Shown in pieces: positions 1 through 12,153 of a stretch of DNA of 64,000 nucleotides. The notes under the pieces were generated by a model that made no database searches, had not been told where the DNA came from, and saw only the letters and a program-made list of their open reading frames with translations. The stretch covers positions 36,694,409-36,758,408 of the forward strand of contig JALGQZ010000009.1 of assembly GCA_023105745.1 (NCBI GenBank). The letters run 5' to 3'. Source of the DNA: Austropuccinia psidii. Taxonomy: Eukaryota > Basidiomycota > Pucciniomycetes > Pucciniales > Sphaerophragmiaceae. The translations under genes and the position numbers were made by a program. Positions within the stretch are counted from its first letter, which is position 1. The number at the start of each line of letters is the position of its first letter.

Positions 1-519
1 TGACCTGGTGAAGTCAAACCCCCCGCCTACATCAAGACTGGCTGAAGGACATCTTTGATGTGTGTGTGTGCAAACAGGCGGGTCTGGTGTAATTTTTACC
101 AATCATCGGACGGTTGTGGGATGATCAGGCGGTGAGGAATCTGAGTTGAAGGCACAGGGGAACCAATATTATTGGATGTCACAGGATTTGGTGTAAGACC
201 AGAGTGTGACGTGTGCTCGACGTTCGCTTGATTTTCGCTTGACGTGAGCTCGACTTTTATCCTGCTTGACGTTTGCTTGACGTGAAGTCAATCGCCGACG
301 ATTGACACGAGATTCGCCCCGGTGAAAAAGACCAAATAGAGCTGGGGAACCCAAATCTTTAGATCTGCAAGGATTCAATTAAGGTTGTCCACCTGTATTG
401 GAGGATTTTCAACCTTATTTAAACTTTAATATTAGACTTACATCCAACCTTAAAGTTTAACCTGGTTTTATCCCAAATTGGACAGTAATTTCAAGCTGCC
501 ACAGGGTAAATCCCTATGT
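1..519. other. Unassigned DNA with a cluster of TGACGT hexamers
   Basis: The first 400 bases are richer in G+C and CpG than what follows. Four TGACGT hexamers lie at 207, 240, 267 and 278, several preceded by GCT or CT. No coding region is supported. The stretch from about 400 is AT-rich and runs up to solo LTR A1, so it is probably the interrupted left part of the G-type LTR sequence that resumes at 2424, though a 5' LTR end is not visible. Confidence 0.4.
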
Positions 520-2423
520 TGTAAGATGTGTCTATGAAACTGTTGATAATATTACTATTAATCAACAGTGCTATGACTTTTCTTATGAAATATAATAATA
601 AAGAATTATTATAACCACAATTAAATAATTAAAGAGTTATTTCTTTCATGTGTTATACACTACTAGTAACTATAGCAGTGAGAAGTAATTGTCTACAAGA
701 ATCAATTACAAGAAGAATTTAATAATAAAAACTTCTTTTATTAAAATAATAAAATTATTTTAATATATAATTATCTTTTGAAAGAATAATTATAAAGATA
801 ACTCTTGAAGAAAACTAATTTTAGAAAAAAACTTTGAGAATTAAAGATAAATCACTCGCTAATACTCCAAAAAACTTATTAAAGATAATAGTAGAGAGAT
901 TTGATGTAGAATTGTGGATTTAATGGATCAAAATGATTTTATAGCAATATTACAGCAATATATAGTTTATTTCTATTATTTCACGTCTTTCTGATTGATT
1001 CTTAAAGAATAAAACACTTAAGAAAAGTTTTAACTAATACTTACTTGTTGGTAACAATGATATAAATGAATAATGTGATGATTATTTGGAAAAAAACAGC
1101 AAGGGGAGGCCTCTTTTAAGTCTAAGACAGCTCACAAAGGCGTTTCATGGAGCAAACTGAAAAACCAGTGAGTGAGAAAACAATAAAACCTTTTGGATTA
1201 TTGATGGCATCATCTGTTGACACGTAAGATTGTCATAATTACTTAAGTGAGGTTTCTACGTTACTACCAACCCATTTATGGTTAAGAATAAAAGGAGTAA
1301 AATCTGTAAATCTTCTTTTATTTCAAAATAATCATTGATTTCTCAAAGTTATCAATGTTATTGGAAATTTCATAACAGAATGTATTTTCTGTGTTACACA
1401 TGGAATCCTCAAAAATGAACTGTAAGTAAAACTTTTGATTTTATATATAAAAGTATTGTTCTTTTTGGTTTTTATATGAATTTCACAATTTTAAATTGGT
1501 CCTGAAAGTTTTAGAAATATTCATTAAGAATTGTATTTTTAATGAATTTTTGAAGTTTTTACCTCATTTCTACATAGAATTGCAAATGCCAGTCTGTGTC
1601 TGGTTGCTATGAGGTAAAACAGTGGATACTAGTCCAAAAAGGGCTTTAATTACTCTTTTGGGGTTTATCCATGGAAATTCATCAATAATTGACATGGTTA
1701 CACGAGTCTAAGTAGCTTTTTACCTCCTTGGCACATCAAAATAGCAGATTATTTGCTATTTTCTTATGATTTACTGTAGTTGTAACATGGTAACCAAGTT
1801 CCCAGAAGGTTTTACTTTACCAATTAGCCCAAGATCATCCATGGATCCAAGCTTTGGAGCTTTCCATGTCCCAGAGGCCTCAGAAGTTGGGTACCCTGCC
1901 TCTCTTTGATGCCTTTTGTCCCCCTTGCTTATTTTTCATGTCAAAATAGAAATTTAAGCTTAAAGTGAGATATCCACTATTGGTGTAGCAAAAGTGCATG
2001 TAATAATACCATCATATTAAGTGCCCAAAACATGAATAATACTATTCTTAGTGTATGTGTAACATGGGATTTCTCACATTCCCATTATTTTGGTGTGAAA
2101 TAGAGAAAAACAAAAATTTTCACGGATCTTTTATGTGGTATGGATGATGTGGTATTGAAGTATTTTCCATATTACCACCTCAAAGAGTTAATTTGAGCTT
2201 ATTCACTCTATGGAGCTACCCTAGGTGAAGTTTTGTGTAGAATCCAAATCTGGGCTTAAATCCATGGACTTACTTACTCAATAAAAGGTTATTCATCTCT
2301 TCTGATATCAAAAATGATCAATTTTGAGTATATGCATGACTTATGGGTTATGCATAGTTCAGAATTTGTCTTTAAGATAGTTGTGGCCTATTTGGGTATG
2401 TAAAATATGCCTCAAGTCTCATA
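520..2423 (-). mobile_element. Solo LTR A1 (A family, 1.9 kb)
   Basis: The unit begins TGTAAGATGTG and ends near CTCATA. It aligns by eye along its whole length with three other copies in this window (32405-34327 in the same direction; 8849-10757 and 60977-62821 reversed). Flanking 5-mers are TATGT on the left and TATAT on the right, a one-mismatch target duplication. It has no coding potential and no internal region, so it is read as a solo LTR. The orientation is inferred: LTR H at 55543 has a purine tract next to its matching TGAGCC end, which makes that end the 5' one. Confidence 0.8.
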
Positions 2424-3890
2424 TATATGCAGGCTTGAAATTAAGGTTTTAAGAACTTTCAAAACTTGATTAAGCTCAAAAAGCTTAAATAAGCTTAAAC
2501 CTTTAAGGTTACAAGAATTAAAACCCTATCAAAAGTTAAGGTTTAGTGTGTATTGCTATTTTATGCGGAAAAATAGCAATAACTTAAAAAATTCATTAAA
2601 AATCCAATTCTTAATGGATTTTCTTGAAGCCTTCACACAGATTACAGTTTAATATCATCAATGTATAAATTAAATTTTAAGTATCTTTTATAATTAAATT
2701 TCCTTGGTAATTAGCCTGGAAATTTACTCTTTTAATTAAGCTCAAAGAAAATTATAATTTCTTTAACAATTAATTAAAAATTGAGTTTAAGAGATTTCTG
2801 CTTTCAACTCTAGTTTTAAGTTGTTCATGTGATTAACGTTAATATAAATAAACTTATTTTATATTAAAACTTAAAATAATTAGTTTAAATGAGGATTAAA
2901 GCTACTTGGAGTTAAGAATAACACCGGTATCTTTAAATTTGAATTCAAAATAAGCTGCCTTAAATTAAGTACTTTATTTTTAAGCATGGTTTTTCAGTTT
3001 TGACCTGAGCACACCCTCTATATTCATTATGAATGATTAGAGTTGCTCTGTAGACATAAAAAGAGTCTTTTCATCACTTTTTTTGTCCATCATCATTATC
3101 AATCCAATTATATTAGACATTTAAACAGGTAAAGTTTTCTTATATATAAAATCTTATTATTGAATTATTTCTTAAAGCATTGCATTTTTATAAATCTAAA
3201 TTAAAGAATTGAAATCATAGAAATTAGATTATTTTTGTAATCATCTATAATATATTTTTTTTTATAAAATTATTGTCTTTAAAATATCTTTTAAAATCCA
3301 CAAATTCCTCTCAAAGCTCTTTAATAATATTTTTTATTATAAAAATTGTTTTATCTTTTAAAATATTGATTTTTGGCGTTTTTTTAAATTATAATTATTA
3401 TTTAATATAATAACTGTTGTTTTTTGACTTGTTGTATTAAATAAATATCATAAGTAAGTTTTCTCTAGAATTCTATATCTTTTTTATCTATTATTCGTTT
3501 TTTTATATAGATTTTTTTTATAAGAATTATTTCTTCATAGTGTGTGTTTTAATTCTTTTATAAAGAATATGTATATTATTTATAAGTGGTTAAATATTTA
3601 TATTTTTCACGTGTAATTGTCTCATTAAGAGCTTTACACTTCTTATTGTTATAACTGTCAGCGACTATAACAATAATAGAATAATTATAATTCATTATAA
3701 TTATTATATTTTTTATTATTATTATATTTTATAATAATAATTAAATTTATTATTTTATATAATTATTTTTGATAATTATATTTAAATTTGTGGTTATCAT
3801 ATTTTATTATATTATATTTTTCTACTGAGGACAGTCATAGTACTCTTGATATTGTTACTATTATGAAGAGTTTCATAGACAAACCTTACA
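2424..3890 (+). mobile_element. G-type LTR fragment (3' part)
   Basis: This very AT-rich stretch ends at 3890 with a tail (TTTCATAGACAAACCTTACA) that matches, in reverse complement, the left end of the G-type LTR at 31502. The 5' end is not recognisable, and solo LTR A1 separates it from the left edge of the window. No open reading frame is convincing. The assignment rests on the terminal similarity and base composition. Confidence 0.5.
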
Positions 3891-4019
3891 GAAGGTGGTG
3901 GCAAATATAGAAAATATTCACTGATTTCAGTAAGTTTGGAATGCATTTCTAGAGTCATGGAAGCAAAAAGAATCATACATTCAGATATGCATATCTGAAC
4001 TGTGAAATTCATCAAGATC

Positions 4020-4825
4020 TGGGGCCATCAGTCTATTTATGGCCACCTCCAGGTCCTAAATGTGGGGCTTCAAGACTTCCTTGGGCCCCAATGAACAAGC
4101 GAGGACCTCCCCTCCAACTCTGGGGAGGTCACTATCTTTCATGGCCCTGGACCATCCTCAATGGTTCCAGGTCATAAGGTCCTAAAGACCTCCGATTTCT
4201 CTTTTGGATGCCCTAGTACCCCAGAAAAATTGGGTTCAGGGGGATTCCAATAACCCCCATGGGCCAAAAATGGCCAAAATTCAAAATTTCAAGAAAATTG
4301 CCATGGGATGGAAAGGACCAGGAATGAACAAAAATGTACCCAAATGGCCTCAAAGTACATTTGGGCACATTCCTTCAAGAAATAGGGGGACAAGACCCCT
4401 TTTCAGATATGCATATTGAAGGACCAGCTGTAAGAAAAGGCCTCAAGAGGTTATGGCCAATTCTCGGGGGTGGATAGGCGTTCATATAGCCATTATTCAC
4501 CATTTTTAAATTTGGATATGATGGTGACCTCCATTCTGGGATTCAGTCCATGGACCCCAACACTCTTTAATTCAAAGAAGAAAAAGACTCCAGACGTGGA
4601 ATTGCTCAAGAAATGAAATCACTTACTTCATGAGAGGAAAGGTTTTACAATAAAGGAAGAGATAAAGAGGAGAATGAGGTGAAATATCTTCAGGATAATG
4701 GTCACAAGGGAAGAGAATGAAAAAAAATTAAGATTTTAGAAACTTTGCAGCAAATTGGGAATGACACTCAAGAGTGGCAGGATATTATGGTGCTCAGGAG
4801 CCCACCAGTTTCAAGAGGGGGATAC
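4020..4825 (+). mobile_element. 3' non-coding tail of an F-type gypsy element, with polypurine tract
   Basis: The segment ends in a purine tract (AAGAGGGGGATAC, 4813-4825) immediately before an LTR start. The same tract, and the phrase around it about 30 bases long, recurs in reverse complement at 45506-45535 in the complete F element. It therefore represents the region between pol and the 3' LTR. The left limit is uncertain. 3891-4020 has no recognisable feature. Confidence 0.65.
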
Positions 4826-5553
4826 TGTCCCAGCCACTATCAGGGGTAAGGGTATTCAACCTTAAACCCACTAAAACTCATAAAAATACCAAATCCAGTA
4901 TGTATATCAGGAATCAGTTACAGAAAATCTTCTTTCTGAAACATGCATAAAGCCTGTCAATGCTTTTACAGGCTGGATATTCCAAATACAGTTTTGATTT
5001 CACAAGACTGAAACTGTATGATCAACCAACTCCACCACACCTCTTTTAGAGATCCTGTACATCCATACAGGGGCTGTATTGTTCAAATCAAATCAAATGA
5101 ATATTCCTCTCAAGAAAATTCACTCCTTTGATCAGGGCAGGTGGATTCTCACATATAACATTGACCTCTTCCTCCCTCTGGGGAATTTTCCCCAGTTAAT
5201 TCATATAGCTGATTGATTATTTAATAAATATTATTAATCTTATTTTTGGTATCAAGTTGGCCTTTGCATCTTTTCTTCACCTGGTAAGTAGAGTTATGGT
5301 GGCCATATCCTTATTAAACCTTCTCTTTCTTTCTGAAAGGTTGAAACAGTGGACCTGGACTTGTTTTTGGTTGGCTCTTCTATTCTCTAATATTATTTCT
5401 TTTGTTTCTGCTTTCTTATGGTTATTCTATTAGCAATCCTATCTCATTACACCCTTAATCTTACTCAATCTTACTCCATCCTTGAGCGCTCCGTAAGTGA
5501 GTTCTGGTTTACTGAGTGCCAGGTCCTCTTTGCTTTGAAGAGCCCCTGTGACA
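4826..5553 (+). mobile_element. 3' LTR of an F-type gypsy element (F1)
   Basis: This LTR begins TGTCCCAGCC directly after the polypurine tract and ends AGAGCCCCTGTGACA. It resembles, reversed, the two LTRs of the complete F element at 44744-45505 and 53160-53922, including the ends, the tract GGGGTAAGGGTATTCA and the cluster of AATACAG/CTGTA words. The element is truncated on the left, so a target duplication cannot be tested. On the right it abuts copia coding sequence, which shows it inserted there. Confidence 0.8.
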
Positions 5554-6676
5554 ATTCCTTCCATTGGTTACATTCCAGAGCATCTAATGTAGCCTTGGAG
5601 TAGGCTACTATGTCAGCTAGAATATATTTTTCCAGCTTTTTGTTCCTTTGACATCCTTCTTCCAGCATCTTTTTTGTGTCGATTTGGTTAGATATATTTC
5701 TCAGTGCATGGCTGTAATAGGGGACATATTTGCAATGCTTGTGTTTACCAAGTGATTGTGTTTCTTTGACCTGAACAGCTTTTTCTTCAGCCAAACAATT
5801 TGTCACCCTTTCATGAGTATCAACTGGAATTTGATGTTCCATTACTTCTATGGGCAAGCTGTCTATTCTTTGACATAATTGTCTCTCATGTTTTACAAGG
5901 GGAAGTTGGAAATAACGACTAATCCATATTTCCCTTGATTCTTAAATTTAAAACCACATTCCATCAGCATGGCTCTCATAAGTAGGTGCCTTAAGCATTT
6001 CTCCTCTAGGATCCAATTTTGATTTTGAGTTCTTTACATGGACTTTAGTCTTCATTCCAAAGGGTATTGATTAGTTGTATTTAATACCTTGCTCAATATT
6101 CATCTTAGTGCTTTCAAGGTGCTACTCTGGTGAGTTCATATGAATTTCCTTATGAGGCAGTAGGTTTAATAGTAAGGAGCTATTTTTGGCAGCTTCAGTC
6201 CACTGTTGGATAGGTATCCTTGATTGGGAAAGTAGACATAGAGTCTTTGAGAGGAGAGCTAAATTGAAACATTCAGCCACTTTTTTGGTCTGTGTTTATT
6301 CAGGAGGCCCTCATTCCAAGACAATTCCCTTTTTAAACAGAATTTGTCAAAAGGAGTTCGAGTCAGATTCCCCTCCTCTGTCTGTATGAACAAAGGTGGG
6401 CGTATTATTTACCTTATCATATATTTCATTAATATATGAAATAAGGTTGGCCTAAGAGTTATTTTTCTGGTTCATGAAATAGATTTGATTATACCTGCTA
6501 TAATGATTGATTATTATAAGCACATACTTGATACCCTGATCTGTGGCTGGTGACATTTCCAAGGTGTCAATATATAAGAAATGAAATACCAAAGTTGATG
6601 ATTTTAACACCCACTTGTGAGGCCAATTGTTGATTTTTTCCTTGTGACATACCTCACAGTCTTTGGAAAGCAGAAT
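5554..6676 (-). pseudogene. Ty1/copia polyprotein remnant (integrase to start of reverse transcriptase)
   Basis: On the minus strand from about 6660 the translation reads like the core of a copia integrase. It starts with a CEVCHKEK zinc-finger end, then LYIDTLEMSP with the first catalytic Asp, then the VLIIINHYSRY strand, then FVHTDRGGE with the second catalytic Asp. At least three in-frame stops interrupt this part. The third acidic residue lies in a decayed region. A linker follows (YVPYYSHALRNISNQIDTKK), running to QWKE, where the reverse transcriptase should begin and the F1 LTR cuts in. The other end is cut by LTR L1 just before the CxxC pair. In copia elements integrase inserts the cDNA into chromosomal DNA; this copy is dead. 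Family assignment is strong, exact limits less so. Confidence 0.8.
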
Positions 6677-8093
6677 TTTCAGGGTGACTCTATAATATAG
6701 CTTCGAAATGATAATAAAATCTATAAATCTGATTTTGACACGAAAATAATAATGGTTAATTAATGATGATATGGTTAAAAAGGGCTATACTAAAGAGTTT
6801 AGTGATGGTGAATGCTATTGATAGCCCTGGGTGCAGTGTTTACCTGTTGGTTTACAATAATATTCCCCACCCTAATGACAGTTATAATCATACCTGTTTG
6901 ATTCTAAGGGTACCACTTCTTTGAGAAGCTATACAGTGTAAGAATACTAAGAAAAGGATGAAAGATTAGCCTTATGGTGAGGAAAGGCCTCCTTTTATCT
7001 TGTTCTGGGGTAGTGGGGGTTTTTTACCTCTGCACACGACCACAGAGTGGAATTTTTCAATACTGTGGGCTTGTTTTTGGCTCTACACACTCAATACAGA
7101 CTTTTATTGGGTGGAAATGTGGTTTTATAACCACAAGTTGTCATTTTCACCCTATACAGGGTGAAAGTTTTCACCAATGGAGTTTAAAGGTGTGTTCTGG
7201 TGCTTCTGACACATCAGAAGCTGTATAGAGCCTGTATGGGCCCCTTTATTTGACTGAACTATGAGGTATTGAAGTATAAATAAGATTTGTTTATCTATTT
7301 GACACCTCATAATCATACCTGTGGGATAGTATCCCACAGTAAAGCTGTATTGGTCTAAATGTGGAGTTTTGACCTTAAAACTGCTATAACTTTGTCCTTT
7401 TTTGGGATATTGAGCTCAAAGTTGGTTCATTGTGTATCCCTGAATGAGATCTCCACAATGGTAGCTCATTTGGCATGTCTAACATCAAATATAAAAAAGC
7501 TATGCCATCTTCTATCTTAATTATCCAAATATATGATTATCTCGAAATCTGTATGGAACTTGTTTTCCCCATAGCTTTTGTTCTACATGAGATATGGGAA
7601 AATAAATGGCAACATCAGATATCCCTGATTGTTCCCTTTCCAAAAAGACCCCACTTTGGGTATCTCACACTAAAACCGTAGAAGTTGGATTTGAGGTGAA
7701 TATTATATTCACCCTTCTTTGACCTTATTTTGGCCATAACTTCCATAGTTTTGGTGCTAGCTCAATTTGACTAGTACCATTTCATATCCTTGATTGAGAA
7801 CTTGAATTTTAATACCCATTTGATGGAGTTCAGCCTCTATCTCTGGATTTTAGATGAGAGGTGCAAATTAAGTTTTATGCTCAGAAACTGCTTTGAGCTT
7901 GAATAACTTTGCTATTCTTTATCCTATTATTATGGGACTTGCATATTTGCAAGGATGTGAGTTTCTTCTTTCTTTTGATACTTTTTGAGATTTTTCCGCT
8001 CAGCTCCATGTTTTGGTGGTATTTTACTCTGCCATTGGTTTAGGGTATTCTGGTAGTCATGATTGTGCTCTGGTTTTGAGTAACAGGCTAACA
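6677..8093 (-). mobile_element. 3' LTR of gypsy element L-A (L1)
   Basis: This 1.4-kb repeat is shared with 16000-17404 and 57431-58854. On the plus strand it begins near TTTCAGGGTGACTC and ends CAGGCTAACA. The adjoining 8094-8105 (TACCCTCCCTCT) is, on the minus strand, a polypurine tract, which makes this the 3' LTR of a minus-strand element. Shared internal landmarks include a box repeating ACCACAT and CAGGGTGAAA around 7120-7170. The left flank AGAAT lies in copia sequence. Confidence 0.85.
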
Positions 8094-11000
8094 TACCCTC
8101 CCTCTAAAAAAGGCTCATCATTGATGAGACTTTCCTTTCTTCTTTGAGGTACTAGTGTGGTTCATGTGACCTTGAGCCAATGACTTTCTTTTGGTTATAC
8201 CCTCTTTTTCTGGTGGCGTTTGTTTCAAACCATCCAGATGTTTGGTCATTGGTTTCCTTCTTTTTAAGTGGACTGAACCAAGTTACTTTCTTCCATGGTT
8301 CTTAAATTCCACCAAATATTCCCCATTGGGGTTAGGTTCACTGTATGAATTATTTCCACAGCCATCCCCCACACTATCAGAGTCAGATTCATGTCCTTCT
8401 TGGTCTTTACTTGTCTCTCTCTCTCTCTCAAATATATCTTCCCTGTCTATGGGAAAATTGTCTGAATAGTGATTGGGTTATTCACAGTTGTGAAATCCTT
8501 TTTTATTTCAGATTCTTAATCATGAGTTTCTTTGGCTTCCTGGGTTGGATTCTCCCTGTTAGTACCAGGACTCTGGGTATTGTATCTACCAATAGATTTT
8601 CTCATCCTTACTTCTTGCAAAGTAGTTGATATTTCATGCAAGGTGGATTATTTAGAGAATCTTCATTTTACTGCATGCTCTAAGTCTCTTGGTAGTTTGG
8701 TAAATATTTTGTGATTTCTCATTTCTGTCGTTATGTGAGGGTCAATGGCTATTAGCCTTTTTTAATCTTACAGACACCAATTATATGGATCTTTGTCCAC
8801 TGTGTATCTATTATTTCCAAATGAAAAGGTTTTCTGCCTTATCCATGTTGTGAGTCTTGAGGTATATCTTACATAGCCAAATAGGCCACAATTATCTTTA
8901 AAATAAATTCTGAATTATGCATAACTCATAAGTCATGCATATATTAGAAATTCATCATTTTTGATTTCAGAAAAGATGAATAACTTTTTATTGAGTAAGT
9001 AAGTCTATGTATTAAAGGCCAAATTTGGATTCTACACAAAAGGTTACCTAGGGTAGCTCCATAGAGCTAATAAGCTCAAATTAACTCTTTGAGGTGGTAA
9101 TATGGAAAATACTTCAATACCACATAAAAGATCTGTGAAAGTTTTGTTTTTCTTAATTGCACGCCAAAATAATGGGAATGTGAGAAATCCCATGTTACAT
9201 ATACACTAAGAATAGTGTTATTCATGTTTTGAGCACTTGATATCATGGTATTCTTACATGGACTTTTGGTACACCCATAGTGGATATCTCACTTGAAGCT
9301 TAATTTTCTATTTTGACATGAAAAATAGGCAAGGGGGACAAAAGACATCAAAGAGAGCCAGGGTACCCAGCTTCTGAGGCATAAGAGGCTTGGATAGCTC
9401 CAAAGCTTGGATCCATGGCTGATCTTGGCCCAATCATTAAACTAAAACACTTTGGGAACTTGGTTACCATGTTACAACTACAGTAAATCTTAAGAAAATA
9501 GCAAATAACCTGCTATTTTGACGAGCCAAGGAGGTAAAGAGCTACTTGGACTCCTGTAGCCATGTCCATTCTTAATGAATTTCCATGTATAAGCCCCAAA
9601 AGAGTAATGAAAACCCTTTTTGGACTTGTATCCACTGATTTACCTCATAGAAACCAGTTAAACACTGATATTTGCAATTCTACATAGAAATGAGGTAAAA
9701 ACTTAAAAAATTCATTAAAAATACAATTCTTAATGAATCTCTCTGAAACTTTCACGACCAATGGAAAACTATATTCTCTATGATAAAACCAAAAAGAATC
9801 ATGGTTTTACTAGTAAAATTAGAAGTTTTACCTACCGTCCATTTTTGACTCTTCTATGTGAAACCATGAATCTTCAAAAATTCACAGTAATTACAACCTG
9901 TGATTAAATTTCCAACAACATTGATAACTTTCAGAAATCAATGATTATTCTTGAATAAAAGAAGATTTACAGATGTTACTCCTTTTATTCTTAACCATAT
10001 TGGGGTTGGTAGTCATGTAAAAAGCATTAATTAAGTAATTATGATAATCTTACATGACAACAGATGATGCAATCAATAATGCAAAAGTATTTAATGTTTT
10101 CTCACTCACTGTTTTTTCAGTTTGCTCCATGGCACGCCTCTGTGAGCTTTTGTTGACTTAAAAGAGGCCTCCCCTTGCTGTTTTTTCCACATCAAATCAT
10201 CTTATTATCCATTTATATCATTGTTACCAACAGGTAAGTATTAGTTAAACTATTCTTAAGTGTTTTAATTCTTTCAGAATAAATCAGAAATACGTTGAAT
10301 AATAGAATTCAACTATATATTGTTGTAATCCTGCTATAAATCATTTTGATCCCTAAAATCCACAATTCTACGTCAAATTTCTCTACTTATATCTTTCAAT
10401 AAGTTCCTTGGAGTATAAGTGAGTCATTTATCTTTAATTCTTAAATTTTTTCTCCAAAATTATTTTTATTCAATAATTATATTTATAATTATTCTTGTAA
10501 AAGATAATTATATATTAAAAGAATTTTATTATTTTAATAGAAGAAGTTTTTTTATCAAAATCTTCTTGTAGTTGATTCTTTTAGACAATTACTGCTCACT
10601 GTTAAAATCACTAGTAGTTTTTAACAAGTGAAAGAAATAATTCTTTAATTATTTAATTGTGGTTATAATGATATTTTATTATTATATTTCATAGGAACAG
10701 ATATAGTACTATTGATTAATAGTAATATTATCATCAGTTTCATAGTCAAATCTTACACATGTATAATTTCTGTACTTTTGGACTATTTGGCTCCTCCACC
10801 ATGGCCAGTTTCTTCTAACATGGATTTCTTTCATTTCTGTGTACCCAATACTAGCATTTCCTTTGAGTGCTGTATTTAATCTGGCATTAATCCCGTAGTC
10901 TGGTATGCTTGGAATATCAATGAAGAGTCCGTCAATATAATCAATGAGCTCCATGTGATCATATCCTCCTACACCAGAGAATTGTGCCCAGCTTGAGGCC

Positions 11001-12153
11001 TCTGGTAGCTTTTTCAGTGCTTCCTTCTCTGATTAAGTCATGTTATATCCATCTTGGTATTTTGAGGGGCATATTTGCTTATTCTCTAACAAGACCACTG
11101 GTTTGATGTCTTCCTGGTGGTATGGATTATCCAAAACATTGCCTTTTTTTGGGGTTTTATGTTTTGGAAGACATTTAACAATTTGTCAATATCTTGATCC
11201 AGCTATTCCCTATCCATTTTGCAGTTATTTGGATCCACTAACACTTGATTTAGTTTTCTTTTGGTGTCTTCTGAGGCTTTACTTATTTTAGTATAGTCCT
11301 CTTGAAAGGTATTAATAGTTTTGGTTTGTAAGGTATTAACCTATTGTAATTTTGAAATATTTTAATGGAGTATTTCAAACTCTTTTCGGGTTTGTTCTAA
11401 AAATTGGGAAAATTTTAACCATAGGGTATTAATACTTATGGAACTGTCAGGGGTCACAATATTGTGTTTAATCTGAGTGGAGATATCATTCCTTATTCTA
11501 GGGCTGCTAGCTTCATTAGAAGTATTCACAACTGTTTGTTGTTTGTTTGTCCTTCTTTTGGCAGATCCAAAAGTTTCTGGATTGTAGGATATGTCTCTTT
11601 CTGCATCTGGTTGAAACACTTGTCCTTTCCCTATTATCCTCTTCCTCTCCTGGATTCTACCTGGGATTCAAAAGTATGGTTACTCTTGGTCACTGATCTG
11701 CGGGTGCCTGCGTGGTGTGAAACCACTAGGGAGTCTGGTTGGGTTACCACTCCTGATGAGCCTGAAAGAGTCAGATTATGTTATCTGTGGTGCAATTTCT
11801 CTTTTATAATGAGTTCTTTGAAGGATATCCCTTTGAGGGAAATCTTCTGAATACTTTCTACAAGTTCTTTCTAGTGGATCTCTAGGTTGAATTCCCTTTC
11901 TTCCATTCTCCGTTGAAAAAGTTCTTTGAAGATTTGATGGGTTAGAAAAAACTTTTGTAGGCAAGCAATTCCTGGAGGTTTGCTGTTGGAAACTATTTTG
12001 GAAGGTGTAGGAAGGTTCATTTTTCCATGTCTTACGACTTTGAACAACTTCAACCTCTCTCCTTTCCAGGCCTCTATTCCTACTTCTGGTTGATTCTCTT
12101 TGTAAGGAATAATTTCTTGGAACACCAAAGTATCTGAAATGAGGTGATATCAT
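8094..12153 (-). pseudogene. gag pseudogene of element L-A, split by solo LTR A2
   Basis: The 5' part runs from about 12153 to 10758 in several frames. It resumes at 8848, where removing the LTR and one CATGT copy joins ..RNYT to WIRQKT without a frame change. Readable segments include MELIDYIDGLFIDIPSIPDY, the basic WPWWRSQIVQK block, and DKDPYNWCL. The last is followed by stops. The gag protein would form the virus-like particle that packages element RNA. The C-terminal gag sequence leads almost directly into the polypurine tract at 8105: there is no protease, reverse transcriptase or integrase between gag and the 3' LTR. The element is thus gag-only, either an internal deletion or a non-autonomous derivative. 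Stops and frame changes make it a pseudogene. The homologous region of L-B is at 14240-15429. Confidence 0.75.
8849..10757 (+). mobile_element. Solo LTR A2 with CATGT target duplication
   Basis: This is an A-family LTR running TGTGAGTC...ATCTTACA, flanked on both sides by CATGT (8844-8848 and 10758-10762). It interrupts the gag of L-A at a point where deletion of LTR plus one CATGT restores the gag reading. No internal retrotransposon sequence remains. This indicates insertion of a complete A element followed by LTR-LTR recombination. The orientation is inferred from LTR H. Confidence 0.9.

Noticed and set aside
169..378. 69-codon minus-strand frame near the window start
   Set aside because: Arginine- and serine-rich composition from a GC-richer stretch, no recognisable motif, no supporting context.
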